DNA of 64,000 bases. It comes from Psychrosphaera aestuarii (GTDB lineage: Bacteria > Pseudomonadota > Gammaproteobacteria > Enterobacterales > Alteromonadaceae). Each line of letters begins with the position of its first letter. Within the stretch, counting starts at the first letter, position 1. Below, in pieces: positions 55,625-64,000 of this stretch. The stretch spans positions 1,178,001 through 1,242,000 of the forward strand of contig NZ_CP072844.1 in NCBI RefSeq assembly GCF_017948405.1. The letters are read 5' to 3'. Both the position numbers and the translations under genes were made by a program. The notes below the pieces were generated by a model. It searched no databases. It had not been told where the DNA came from and saw only the letters and a program-made list of their open reading frames with translations.

Positions 55625-55811
55625 GTTAAAGGTGCTCCGTGCAGAAAATGGATGGTCTCAAGCAGCTCTAGCTGAACGGTTAGAAGTATCGCGACAAGCG
55701 GTTAACGCTATCGAAACAGGTAAGCATGATCCTTCGTTAACCCTTGCCTTTTCAATTGCTGAGACTTTTGGAAAAAGAATAGAGGAAGTTTTTTTTCCTA
55801 AAGAGTCGTAA
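55614..55811 (+). CDS. Cro/YozG-like helix-turn-helix regulator
   Basis: 65 residues from ATG 55614 (AAGGTG upstream), an Xre-type HTH: NRLKVLRAENGWSQAALAE, RLEVSRQAVNAIETGKHD and PSLTLAFSIAETFGKRIEEV. It overlaps the membrane protein gene by 11 bases, so co-translated. It likely autoregulates the pair through the palindromes upstream. Confidence 0.9.
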   Translation: MKNRLKVLRAENGWSQAALAERLEVSRQAVNAIETGKHDPSLTLAFSIAETFGKRIEEVFFPKES

Positions 55812-55868
55812 TATTGAATTTTATTATTTATCCACACTTTGTCGCTTAGTTTTACACGAAGCGACTAT

Positions 55869-55967
55869 TCACTCTGTTTTATCTTTATACTCACACAAAT
55901 CTTCAATAATACATGAGCCACATCGGGGCTTGCGGGCTATGCAGGTGTATCTATCATGCAATATTAT
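55869..55967 (-). pseudogene. nth 3'-end fragment
   Basis: On the minus strand it encodes ILHDRYTCIARKPRCGSC then IIEDLCEYKDKTE and a stop, the Fe-S end of endonuclease III, with intact Cys spacing. Nothing Nth-like is found further upstream. It differs from the intact gene (ICTARKPKCGACIIEDLCEF) and from the other broken copy, and is very close to the Escherichia coli end. It lies between the Cro-like pair and the ToxR-like gene. Confidence 0.85.
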
Positions 55968-55994
55968 TTAACAGATTATACTTATCTGTCCTGC

Positions 55995-58034
55995 TTAATG
56001 AAGGGGTACACTGTAGGTTTGATAAATGTCACTGTCATTTACTTTTGATGATCTTTGACTGGTTAACACTATGTTTCCTTTCATCGAGAAATGGCCTATT
56101 TGGCTGTCTAAAGTGATAAGCGGCTTTGTAGTTTGATTTTTATAGATCTCAACTTTACCTAATTGCCAATTGTAAAGCGCAATATATTCACCACTTTTCT
56201 TAACATTAAATTGTCTACCATAAAAAACGGGTAGGTGCTGTTTAGGCATGTTTAAGTGGTTGGCATTTTCCCCCTGATACCAATGCCCGTCTTGATCAAC
56301 CCATAACCAGTCATCTGATACTACGTCATACTGAACACTTTGCCATTTGGGGTTGAGGCGCGTCATTGCATTGTCATCTATATTATATTCAACAACTTGC
56401 CAACTCGAATCTAGTTTCATGCTAAAGGCAACTACGTTAGGTGATTTAAAAGATATACCTCGAAACTCCTTTTCGGGTAGTTGTAATAATCTTGCCTCAC
56501 CCGATTTCAAATCTATGAGATGAATGGAGTTCAAAGTAAGTGCTGCTACTTTTAACTGATCAGGTGACCAAGTTAAATCTACATAATGTCGACCATCCTT
56601 GAACTGGGTGATTTTCTTCTTTTTGCTTGTATTGCGATCAAATAGCCACAGTTCTTCATTACCCGACGTTAAACTTATATAGGCGATTCGCTCTGTATTA
56701 GGAGACAATACGGCAAGTCTTTCATCAAAGGTATCATTTAAAATCGACTTCGATGTGTTGTTTGTCATGTTGTACTCTTCAACATCTAAATCATTCTTAA
56801 ACGCGGTAAAAACATAGTCATGGCCATTACTATGACGCTCAGGCCTATGCAGATTTTGTGAGCCAGTAAATACAACCCTGCTATCACTGCCATCAAGTGT
56901 ATATTGAACAATGTCTCGAGCTGGGTGTTCACCCATTAAGACAACATGTTCACCATCATGAGACCAAATACCACAACAAATATAGGCATTGAGTTTAAAC
57001 AACAGGCTAAGTTGCCGTGTTTCTAAATTTAGCTGATAGAAGCCTTCCCATTGCTGTTTATCGGGTGACGAGATAAGCAGTTTGTTTTCTGTAGGATGCA
57101 GGTCAAATTGGGAGTTTCCTCCCAGATAAATATCAGGTTGAGGAAGCCATTGGGTTTTTCCAGAATCAAGCTCAAGTGAATATAAGGAGTATGCCTTTCC
57201 TTGTTCTGGCGCTTCAGAGAAAATAAGTAGATTGTCATCATGAGTAAATTTAATTGCACCAACGCTGCCTGCGTTACAGGTATAGATTAGTGATGGCGCT
57301 GACATCTCTAAACCATTAAACTCGCGAATAAAATACTGGCAACTATTTTGAGAGCCGACTAAATAGACTAATTTGGTTCCGGCCTTATTCCAACTACCAG
57401 GACCAACACCCATGTCTTTTCCGTGATCAATTTCAATTTGCTCACCGGAATATATGTTCTTTACATATAGCCTGAATTTTTCACCATCATGGTTCATATA
57501 GGAAAGGCGAACACCGTCAGCTGCAAAGCTCGGGAAATATTCACTTCCCTTATTTGATGTGACGGCTTTGGCAGACACTATTGCGCTAGGCACTGTTTTA
57601 TTTTGCAATGCAAACCAGACAAGAAAGACAATAACGCAAAATGGAATGAAAAAGAGATAAGGCTGATGTCGTGATTGTTTGGGTGAAGAGACTTTTTTAT
57701 CGGCTACTGATACTTTTGTTTCTTTAACTTGTTCGGCTTCTGCGACAAATCGATAGCCTCTTTTAGGGACTGTGACAATAAATATAGGATTTCGAGCGTC
57801 ATCCTGTAGGACTTTCCTCAGTTTAGTAATAAGTTTGCTGACGGTATTGTCACTGACATAACGACCGTGCCACACATCATCCAGTAATTGCTCCTTACTG
57901 ATAATTTGATTTTGATGGCGACAAAAATATCCTAGCAAATCACTTATCATAGGCTCCATGCGAACCTTGTATTGCTGATTTATTAAGGTTTGTTGTTGCT
58001 CACAAAACTCAAAACTTTTTATTTTCCAGCGCAT
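55995..58034 (-). CDS. ToxR/CadC-like transmembrane transcription regulator with TolB-like propeller
   Basis: 679 residues. The N-terminal OmpR-type winged helix is at ~1-105 (ISKEQLLDDVWHGRYVSDNT, VPKRGYRFVAEAE). A membrane helix lies near 125-142 (YLFFIPFCVIVFLVWFALQ). The periplasmic beta-propeller with WD40/PD40-like repeats is at ~150-670 (SWNKAGTKLVYLV, WSPDQLKVAALTL). One-component membrane regulators of this design sense periplasmic signals. It is divergent from the S15-type hydrolase gene with a 105-147-base gap, so it probably controls it. Confidence 0.87.
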   Translation of the reverse strand: MRWKIKSFEFCEQQQTLINQQYKVRMEPMISDLLGYFCRHQNQIISKEQLLDDVWHGRYVSDNTVSKLITKLRKVLQDDARNPIFIVTVPKRGYRFVAEAEQVKETKVSVADKKVSSPKQSRHQPYLFFIPFCVIVFLVWFALQNKTVPSAIVSAKAVTSNKGSEYFPSFAADGVRLSYMNHDGEKFRLYVKNIYSGEQIEIDHGKDMGVGPGSWNKAGTKLVYLVGSQNSCQYFIREFNGLEMSAPSLIYTCNAGSVGAIKFTHDDNLLIFSEAPEQGKAYSLYSLELDSGKTQWLPQPDIYLGGNSQFDLHPTENKLLISSPDKQQWEGFYQLNLETRQLSLLFKLNAYICCGIWSHDGEHVVLMGEHPARDIVQYTLDGSDSRVVFTGSQNLHRPERHSNGHDYVFTAFKNDLDVEEYNMTNNTSKSILNDTFDERLAVLSPNTERIAYISLTSGNEELWLFDRNTSKKKKITQFKDGRHYVDLTWSPDQLKVAALTLNSIHLIDLKSGEARLLQLPEKEFRGISFKSPNVVAFSMKLDSSWQVVEYNIDDNAMTRLNPKWQSVQYDVVSDDWLWVDQDGHWYQGENANHLNMPKQHLPVFYGRQFNVKKSGEYIALYNWQLGKVEIYKNQTTKPLITLDSQIGHFSMKGNIVLTSQRSSKVNDSDIYQTYSVPLH

Positions 58035-58181
58035 ATCAATCCAGTTTTTTTGCTACGCAGGCCTTTAAAATTAAAGCTGTCATAAAAATTCACAACTATT
58101 CATCTCTTTGTCAGGACTTTAATCATACATACCAATACAGTGGCGCCACTATCTAAGCAATCTGAAGAGAAGAAAACGAAA

Positions 58182-60497
58182 ATGAAAAAAATAAGTTTAA
58201 TGTCGAAGGCGATCTATTCGACCGTTATCTTACTAACTTTTCTAGCAAATATCTACGCGGCTAACAGTGCTGAATACCCAATGCCAGCAGTTATAGGAGC
58301 GACTGATTTGAGCCAAGGGGAAGGGGTAGAAAAGATACTATTATCTGAAAATCTTAAACGTGATTTAAGGTCATTTGCAGCAAGTCTTAGCAATGATGAT
58401 ATCGCCCAACAAAGTATGTTCAATAAAATTGCGCTGCTGTCATTGCGAGGCGATCTTACCGCCATTAATAGCAACATCACTCAACAAAAGAATACAATTG
58501 AGTTCTCTCATTACCAATTATTTCTCCAAACACGATTAGCTCTGGGTGAAAAAGGTGTGTCAAAACAGACCTTTTCTGACAAAGCTTATTCCTTAATGAC
58601 AAGTCAATTTGAAAATTTTAATGACGAAGAGTTTGTGCAGATGTCATTGGCACTCGGCTGGTCTGTATCTGGCGCTAAAGATTACGTTTTTAATATATAC
58701 AAGCAACTACATAATAAGCCATCACTCTCGCAAAATGATATGGTGAATATTGCCGTCAATACCCATTTGTATCATGTACTAGAGGCCATCATTCCAGTTG
58801 CCAATAAGGTGATGAGCTCTGAACAAAAACGCCGCTTTATCATACAGCCCGATGTGTTGGTAAAACTAAATAATGGTATTGAGCTATCAACCACAATTGT
58901 GCGAAGCCGAGATCAAGTAAAACCTAACAGTACGGCCTTGCAATTTACTATTTATGCTGACGAAGCCGCGCACATTAAAACCGCCATGCATGCCGCTGCA
59001 CACGGATACATTGGCATCGTTGCCAACTCACGGGGTAAACGTTCAAGTAGCAACCATATTGTTCCTTGGGAATTTGAAGGTGAAGATGCTTTCGCGCTTA
59101 TCAATTGGATCACCAAGCAAGTGTGGAGCAACGGTAGCGTTGTTATGTACGGTGGCAGTTATAATGGCTTTACCCAATGGGCCACCGCTAAGCATATGCC
59201 AAAAGGACTAAAAGCTATGGCTCCTTATGTTGCTGCAAACCTAATAACAGGTTTACCTTATGAAAATAATATTGCGTTGACTGGCAATTTTGAATGGCCT
59301 TTGTATGTTACAAACAATAAAACAGTCGACAACAGTATTTATAATGATTGGCAACGCACAGATAAGATCGTTAATGAGCTATATACAAGTGGTCGTCCAA
59401 TTGTAGATATTGATAAAATAGCCAATAAACCTAGCCCCTGGCTACAAAAGTGGTTAGCACACCCAGAAGATGATGTATTTTACCAAAATATGGTTCCTCA
59501 TCAAAAAGATTACCAGCGCATTAATATTCCAGTACTGAGTATCACAGGGTATTTCGAAGGTGGTCAGATATCAGCGCTCAACTACCTGCATGAGCACTAC
59601 AAGTACAATTCGAATGCTAATCATTCATTGTTAATTGGTCCCTACAACCACTGGTCTGCACAAAACAAACCTCGCTCTCACCACAGTAACTATGAACTTG
59701 ATCCGGTCGCACTCGAGAAAGATACCGAAGAAGTAGTTTTCGAATGGTTTGATCATGTTTTATATGGCAAACCGAAGCCCAAATTGGTGCAAGATAAAGT
59801 TAACTATCAGGTCATGGGCGCAAATCAGTGGCGTTTTGCAGACTCGCTACAAAATCTGAATCAACAAACATTAAGTTTTTATATTCAGCAGGCTAAACCA
59901 AACGAAAAGCAAAATTATTTACTAGGTCGAGAGGCGTCACTACAGCCGGAGAAATATATTGAGCAAACCATTGATATGACCGATAGAAAAGAGCAGCGCA
60001 ATCTTGCTCCGTGGCCAGTGATTCAAGAGAGTATTAACAAACAAGGTGGCATTCAAATCGAAACGTCAGCGTTTGTGCAGGATATGGAACTAACCGGGGC
60101 TATCACAGGATTTTTCGATATTGCAATCAATAAAAAAGACGTAGATATTGGCTTTAACTATTACGAAGTGACAGCAAATGGGCAGGTGTTTCATCTAAAT
60201 AACTATCGTAGCCGAGCTAGCTATGCAGATGATATGAGTGAAAGACTATTATTAGTCCCCAACACAAAACGTCGTGTTCCAATCGTTAACGCACGTTTTA
60301 CTTCTAAGCTCATCAAAAAAGGCAGTAAAATCGTACTTGTATTGAATGTGAACAAAAATGAACAGGCCCAAGTAAACTTGGGAACAGGAAGACCCGTCAA
60401 TTATGAGCATATTTCAGAGGCCGGCGAACCCCTGAATTTGAAATGGTATCTATCATCACAAATTAAATTACCCCTAAAACCATGGGTGAATAATTAA
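58182..60497 (+). CDS. CocE/NonD (S15 X-Pro dipeptidyl-peptidase-like) hydrolase
   Basis: About 771 residues with a signal peptide (MKKISLMSKAIYSTVILLTF, cleavage near ANSA). A ~220-residue N-terminal helical region is followed by an alpha/beta-hydrolase fold: catalytic Ser in YGGSYNGFTQW near 340, candidate acid in TGYFEGGQ (Glu where the family usually has Asp) near 460, His in GPYNHWSAQ near 500. The C-terminal jelly-roll domain is at ~590-770. ATG 58182 is chosen for the signal peptide; a GTG at 58140 is possible. Its likely substrate is a proline peptide or ester; unknown. Confidence 0.85.
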   Translation: MKKISLMSKAIYSTVILLTFLANIYAANSAEYPMPAVIGATDLSQGEGVEKILLSENLKRDLRSFAASLSNDDIAQQSMFNKIALLSLRGDLTAINSNITQQKNTIEFSHYQLFLQTRLALGEKGVSKQTFSDKAYSLMTSQFENFNDEEFVQMSLALGWSVSGAKDYVFNIYKQLHNKPSLSQNDMVNIAVNTHLYHVLEAIIPVANKVMSSEQKRRFIIQPDVLVKLNNGIELSTTIVRSRDQVKPNSTALQFTIYADEAAHIKTAMHAAAHGYIGIVANSRGKRSSSNHIVPWEFEGEDAFALINWITKQVWSNGSVVMYGGSYNGFTQWATAKHMPKGLKAMAPYVAANLITGLPYENNIALTGNFEWPLYVTNNKTVDNSIYNDWQRTDKIVNELYTSGRPIVDIDKIANKPSPWLQKWLAHPEDDVFYQNMVPHQKDYQRINIPVLSITGYFEGGQISALNYLHEHYKYNSNANHSLLIGPYNHWSAQNKPRSHHSNYELDPVALEKDTEEVVFEWFDHVLYGKPKPKLVQDKVNYQVMGANQWRFADSLQNLNQQTLSFYIQQAKPNEKQNYLLGREASLQPEKYIEQTIDMTDRKEQRNLAPWPVIQESINKQGGIQIETSAFVQDMELTGAITGFFDIAINKKDVDIGFNYYEVTANGQVFHLNNYRSRASYADDMSERLLLVPNTKRRVPIVNARFTSKLIKKGSKIVLVLNVNKNEQAQVNLGTGRPVNYEHISEAGEPLNLKWYLSSQIKLPLKPWVNN

Positions 60498-60516
60498 TAG
60501 ACTTGCCTTAATTATC

Positions 60517-60558
60517 GCACTCATGCCAATGCTTGATATGTTCGAGTGGGCATGAGCG
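60517..60558. repeat. Inverted repeat between the S15-type gene and nth
   Basis: CTCATGCC at 60520 pairs with GGCATGAG at 60549 around a 21-base loop. There is no T tract. It is close to the 3' end of intact nth and may mark the edge of the accessory block or a weak terminator. Confidence 0.4.
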
Positions 60559-60671
60559 ACTTGATTTACGATTCACAAAAGCTACTAATATTTGACGATG
60601 TGGGACTTTAAGCAGTGCTCTTGGGATCCGAATAGCGTTATTTATAAAAAGATTGTCGCTGTACATTAATG

Positions 60672-61331
60672 CTATTCAACTTTATCTTTAAACTCACACA
60701 AGTCCTCAATAATACAAGCACCACACTTGGGTTTTCTTGCTGTACAGATATATCGGCCGTGAAGAATAAACCAATGGTGTAAATTAAACATAAATTCTGT
60801 TTTGTTAGGCGTGTTCTTTATTATTGCTTGTTCTGTTTGTTCGACCGTTTTGCCTTTGGCATAACCAGTGCGGTTTGCAAGGCGTTGGATGTGAGTATCT
60901 ACTGCTAAAAAGTATCTACCTTCATTATCTTTTAGCCAACCAAACGCAGTATTTAATACGACATTAGCGGTTTTCCTTCCAACGCCTGGAAGGGCTTCAA
61001 GGGCTGCACGGTCCTCTGGTACTTGCGAGTCATGCAAGTCGACTAACATCTGACAGGTCTTGATGGTGTTTTCGGCTTTTGAATTAAACAGCCCAATTGT
61101 TTTTATATATTCTTTTAATCCATCAACGCCTAAATCAAGAATAGCTTGAGGTGTATTGGCGACAGGATAGAGTTTACGCGTTGCCTTGTTAACACTAACG
61201 TCGGTGGCTTGCGCACTGAGTAAAACCGCTATAAGCAACTCAAACGGCGTAGTAAATTCTAATTCGGTTGTTGGGTTGGGGTTTTCATCTCGAAGACGCG
61301 TTAAAATTTGATGACGTTTTTCTTTATTCAT
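60672..61331 (-). CDS. nth: Endonuclease III
   Basis: 219 residues, complete. It is a DNA glycosylase/AP lyase for oxidised pyrimidines. The helix-hairpin-helix LPGVGRKTANVVLNTAFG near 112 contains the catalytic Lys, and the catalytic Asp is in AVDTHIQRLANRTGY near 138. Fe-S ligands are C-x6-C-x2-C-x5-C (CTARKPKCGACIIEDLC). It is the last gene of the rsx operon (21 bases after rsxE), as in Escherichia coli. Two diverged 3' fragments of this gene lie downstream. Confidence 0.96.
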   Translation of the reverse strand: MNKEKRHQILTRLRDENPNPTTELEFTTPFELLIAVLLSAQATDVSVNKATRKLYPVANTPQAILDLGVDGLKEYIKTIGLFNSKAENTIKTCQMLVDLHDSQVPEDRAALEALPGVGRKTANVVLNTAFGWLKDNEGRYFLAVDTHIQRLANRTGYAKGKTVEQTEQAIIKNTPNKTEFMFNLHHWFILHGRYICTARKPKCGACIIEDLCEFKDKVE

Positions 61332-61352
61332 TTTCCCAAACCTTGTTGCCTT

Positions 61353-62054
61353 TTAGTTGCTTACCGTTGTGACTCGAGCACGCTCTACTTTTTTGGTTTC
61401 TTTTGATTTTTGATTTGCAGCTTGTTTCGCATCAATAACATTCTTTATCGCAATAATTAAGCCCATCCCAATAAACGCTCCTGGCGGCAAAATAGCTAAT
61501 AAAAATTGCTGTTCAAATTCGAATATTTGTACTGTCATACCTTTGGCCCATTCACCAAATAGAAGATGAGCGCCATCAAATAACGTACCTTGTCCCAAAA
61601 TCTCGCGAGCTCCGCCAAGAAACAGAAGAATAGCAGTGAAACCTAGTCCCATCATTAAACCGTCTAATGACGATTCTACAGGCCCATTTTTTGAAGCAAA
61701 GGCTTCTGCTCGACCAATAATGGCGCAGTTGGTTACAATTAATGGGATGAAAATACCTAACGACACATAAAGGCCAAAGGTGTAGGCATTCATTAATAAT
61801 TGAATGATGGTAACAAATGACGCAATGATCATGATGAAGACTGGAATTCGTATTTCCTTGGTAACCCACTGCTTAACAAGGGAAATAGTTAAGTTTGAAA
61901 CGACTAAGACGAGTAACGTTGCTATGCCAAGGCCAAGCGCATTGATGAACGTATTCGTGACGGCTAATAAAGGGCATAAGCCTAGAAGCTGAACCAGTGC
62001 TGGGTTGTTTGTCCAGAGACCATTACGAACGATTTCTTTCCATTCACTTGTCAT
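61353..62054 (-). CDS. rsxE: Electron transport complex subunit RsxE/RnfE
   Basis: 233 residues with about six membrane helices. Conserved blocks are [20 protein letters not shown] early, [19 protein letters not shown] near 107 and [20 protein letters not shown] late. It is an integral subunit of the Rnf ferredoxin:NAD oxidoreductase (Rsx, also linked to SoxR reduction). Its ATG is 1 base after the stop of rsxG, a tight operon. Confidence 0.95.
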   Translation of the reverse strand: MTSEWKEIVRNGLWTNNPALVQLLGLCPLLAVTNTFINALGLGIATLLVLVVSNLTISLVKQWVTKEIRIPVFIMIIASFVTIIQLLMNAYTFGLYVSLGIFIPLIVTNCAIIGRAEAFASKNGPVESSLDGLMMGLGFTAILLFLGGAREILGQGTLFDGAHLLFGEWAKGMTVQIFEFEQQFLLAILPPGAFIGMGLIIAIKNVIDAKQAANQKSKETKKVERARVTTVSN

Positions 62055-62055
62055 A

Positions 62056-62718
62056 TTAGTTTTTCACCTCAATGGATACGCACTCATTTGGCAACGAAAA
62101 AATATCATCAAATTGTTGTGATGTATTGAATATGCTTTGACGTAACTGATTGACGATTGCCCTAGGGGTAATTGTCGCACCAGTAAATTGATCAAACTGA
62201 CCGCCATCTTTTTTCACGAACCATTTTGAATCAGATTCACTTTTTACGGTTTTACCGTTGAAGTCGAGCACCCAATTTGATTTTTCTAGTTCAATTTTAT
62301 CGCCAAGCCCAGGAGTCTCTTGGTGAGCTATGGAGCGGACGCCTTGTACTTCGCCGGTGGCATTTATAGCGACCATCACTTCAATACGGCCGTTGTAACC
62401 TTGTTTTGTTTGGGTTTGAAATATAAGAGCGTACGGCTCGTCATTTAATGTAGCTCGGTAGACCTTGGACGGCTTATTTATCCCAGTAATACTCGCGTCG
62501 TTGATTGATGTACAGTTTTCTAAAGGGTTATTATCAAATTTGTCTTGGTTCAAAACTTGGGTTAGCTTTCGTAGAATATCTTGTTGCTTTTGCTCTTCTA
62601 TAACTGGCGCGGTAATGATGTGGGTAACCGCAACAAATAATGTACAAACAGCTGCAAAAGCAGTGAGAAGCAATGCGTTTTTTTTACTTTTTATAAGAGC
62701 AATATTATTTTCTGTCAT
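62056..62718 (-). CDS. rsxG: Electron transport complex subunit RsxG/RnfG
   Basis: 220 residues. One N-terminal membrane helix is at ~14-34 ([19 protein letters not shown]) and the rest is periplasmic. FMN attachment motif TGATITPRA near 178 carries the flavinylated Thr, and [12 protein letters not shown] is the conserved NqrC/RnfG block. Five bases lie between rsxD and rsxG. It functions in the Rnf electron chain. Confidence 0.95.
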   Translation of the reverse strand: MTENNIALIKSKKNALLLTAFAAVCTLFVAVTHIITAPVIEEQKQQDILRKLTQVLNQDKFDNNPLENCTSINDASITGINKPSKVYRATLNDEPYALIFQTQTKQGYNGRIEVMVAINATGEVQGVRSIAHQETPGLGDKIELEKSNWVLDFNGKTVKSESDSKWFVKKDGGQFDQFTGATITPRAIVNQLRQSIFNTSQQFDDIFSLPNECVSIEVKN

Positions 62719-62723
62719 GTTAT

Positions 62724-63785
62724 TTACCTCTTATGGCCGTAAACCGTCGGTTGCGTGTAATGGTCAATCAACGGAACACACATATTTGCAAGTAAAACAG
62801 CAAAGGCCACGCCATCCGGATATCCACCCCATTGACGAATAATAAATATAAGCGCGCCTATTATGGCACCAAAAACAAGCCGGCCTTTAGCAGTGGTAGA
62901 AGCCGAAACAGGATCCGTTGCAATAAAAAATGCTCCCAGCATTGTTGCGCCAGTAAACAACTGTTGTACAGGCGGGTAGGTGCTGTCTGCGCCAACGGCA
63001 GATGAAATAAAAGATAGCAAAAACAGCGTAATGAGAATGGAAAGTGGAATATGCCAACGAATAATGCCTTGTTTAAGCAGTAATAACCCACCTAGTAAAT
63101 ATGCGGCGTTTACCCACTGTGATCCGACTCCTCCATATTCACCATAAATTGGTAATGCTAACACCTCAGATACGGTTTGTTGCTGTGCCAATGATGTTTT
63201 AAATTGATCAAGTGGAGTAGCCATTGTGGTGCCATCTGCCAACATGCTAAGTTGCTGAAGGTTATAACCTTCAAAACTAAAACCGGTAAAGATGACCCAA
63301 GCAGTATCAGCAAGAGACAATGAGTGCAGTAACAGTGGCTGAATAGGTTGCCAACTCGTCATAGCAACAGGAAAAGAGATAAGCAGTACAACATAGCCCG
63401 CCATCGCAGGGTTGAAAAGGTTAAAGCCTAATCCGCCATATAGTTGTTTTACAATGATAATAGCGAAGGCGACACCAATCACACTTATCCACCAAGGTGC
63501 TAAAGGCGGAATACTAAGTGCTAGTAACACGCCTGTTAATACCGCTGAACCATCGGATAGTGTACGACGAATTCTTTTTTCTCGTAGGCTTAAAACAATA
63601 GCTTCACTAAGTACGGCTACCACAATACACAGTACAAGTTGAACAAGTGAGCCCCAACCATAAAAATATAATTGAGCGATAAACCCAGGAATCGTGGCAT
63701 AACTCACCATTCGCATGACCTGGTTTGTTGTCATTCCCATGGCACCGTGTGGTGAGCTTTTAAACATGCTAGAAAATATAGTCAT
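62724..63785 (-). CDS. rsxD: Electron transport complex subunit RsxD/RnfD
   Basis: 353 residues, polytopic. Conserved FNPAMAGYVVLLISFP near 135 and MATPLDQFK near 180 contain the FMN-bearing Thr region of RnfD/NqrB. DPVSASTTAKGRLVFGA near 290 is the other conserved loop. The ATG shares its A with the stop of rsxC (TAATG), so translation is coupled. Confidence 0.95.
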   Translation of the reverse strand: MTIFSSMFKSSPHGAMGMTTNQVMRMVSYATIPGFIAQLYFYGWGSLVQLVLCIVVAVLSEAIVLSLREKRIRRTLSDGSAVLTGVLLALSIPPLAPWWISVIGVAFAIIIVKQLYGGLGFNLFNPAMAGYVVLLISFPVAMTSWQPIQPLLLHSLSLADTAWVIFTGFSFEGYNLQQLSMLADGTTMATPLDQFKTSLAQQQTVSEVLALPIYGEYGGVGSQWVNAAYLLGGLLLLKQGIIRWHIPLSILITLFLLSFISSAVGADSTYPPVQQLFTGATMLGAFFIATDPVSASTTAKGRLVFGAIIGALIFIIRQWGGYPDGVAFAVLLANMCVPLIDHYTQPTVYGHKR

Positions 63786-64000
63786 TAGGTATCACTTTTC
63801 GATTTTTTTGCTTTAGCTTTGGCTATAGCAGCTGCAACTTTTTGCTTTCGTATTTGTTCAGGTGTTAGTGCCTCTGGTTGGGCTTCTTGCAGAATATCAC
63901 TTGATTCTGTCGCTTTAGTTTTAGTCTCTGAACTTTCAGCTTCTGAACTAACAGTGTCAGTAGCTGCTACTGTCTTGGGATCAGAGGCGACACTTTCTTG
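63785..64000 (-). CDS. rsxC: Electron transport complex subunit RsxC/RnfC, C-terminal tail (partial)
   Basis: The final ~71 codons to the window edge encode a low-complexity tail rich in A, E, K, S and T, ending QEAQPEALTPEQIRKQKVAA then AIAKAKAKKSKSDT and TAA, which overlaps the rsxD ATG. The repeat-like alanine/lysine tail is typical of gammaproteobacterial RnfC. The NADH/FMN and Fe-S domains lie outside the window. Confidence 0.85.
   Translation of the reverse strand, partial: QESVASDPKTVAATDTVSSEAESSETKTKATESSDILQEAQPEALTPEQIRKQKVAAAIAKAKAKKSKSDT

Noticed and set aside
55913..56116. 67-residue plus-strand ORF
   Set aside because: It is the antisense shadow of the nth fragment and of the end of the ToxR-like gene.
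52098..60500. Prophage or integrative element with its own integrase
   Set aside because: No integrase, transposase, phage structural or conjugation gene was found in the block; only nth fragments suggest insertion.

Overview
The window is an AT-rich chromosomal segment of a marine-type gammaproteobacterium. Gene content and order (fadIJ, the sixA/smrB/prmB/aroC/epmC/yfcL block, nhaB with fadR, the rnf(rsx)-nth operon, the Bat operon beside fadIJ) fit Alteromonadales (Colwellia/Thalassotalea/Pseudoalteromonas-like). No rRNA or tRNA gene, CRISPR array, prophage or transposase gene was seen.

Layout. 1-3.9 kb: an ECF sigma factor with its DUF3379 partner, divergent from a two-domain acyltransferase resembling OlsF (ornithine-lipid synthesis) and a second PlsC-type acyltransferase. 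3.9-7.6 kb: pheA, apparently translationally coupled to a penicillin-acylase-family hydrolase. 7.6-10.5 kb: a membrane c-di-GMP enzyme. 10.5-17.7 kb: a six-gene MoxR/DUF58/DUF4381/VWA/VWA-TPR/BatD operon. 18-21.5 kb: fadI-fadJ behind a good sigma-70 promoter with a near-consensus FadR operator; fadR itself is at 46.9 kb. 21.6-32.5 kb: zur-like gene, a PanE-like reductase overlapping a VanZ-like gene, msrA with a strong RNA hairpin downstream, several small or unknown proteins, a PAS-GGDEF-EAL protein and an M16 protease. 32.7-38.1 kb: sixA, smrB, prmB, aroC, epmC, an ATP-NAD-kinase-like gene and yfcL. 38.2-44.5 kb: a very large propeller-GGDEF-EAL sensor and a subtilase whose C-terminus carries six near-identical 12-residue repeats. 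44.6-50.3 kb: dsbB, nhaB, fadR, a DUF1289 protein and a TonB-dependent receptor. 50.4-51.6 kb: yceI and a cytochrome b561.

52-60.5 kb is accessory DNA lying downstream of nth, the last gene of the rsx operon. It holds a second ECF sigma/partner pair with a class-C-type serine hydrolase, a small membrane-protein/Cro-like regulator pair, and a ToxR-like regulator divergent from an S15/CocE-type hydrolase. These blocks are separated by two broken nth 3' ends (about 54.8-55.05 kb and 55.87-55.97 kb) that differ from each other and from the intact nth at 60.7 kb. This suggests repeated acquisition of DNA at the nth 3' end and is the most unusual structural feature of the window. 60.7-64 kb is nth-rsxE-rsxG-rsxD-rsxC (partial).

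Regulatory themes are fatty-acid control (FadR acting on fadIJ and perhaps on itself), three hybrid GGDEF-EAL proteins, two ECF sigma systems, and envelope proteolysis (two Bat VWA proteins, the subtilase, penicillin acylase, M16, S15 and serine hydrolase). Intrinsic terminators close most transcription units.
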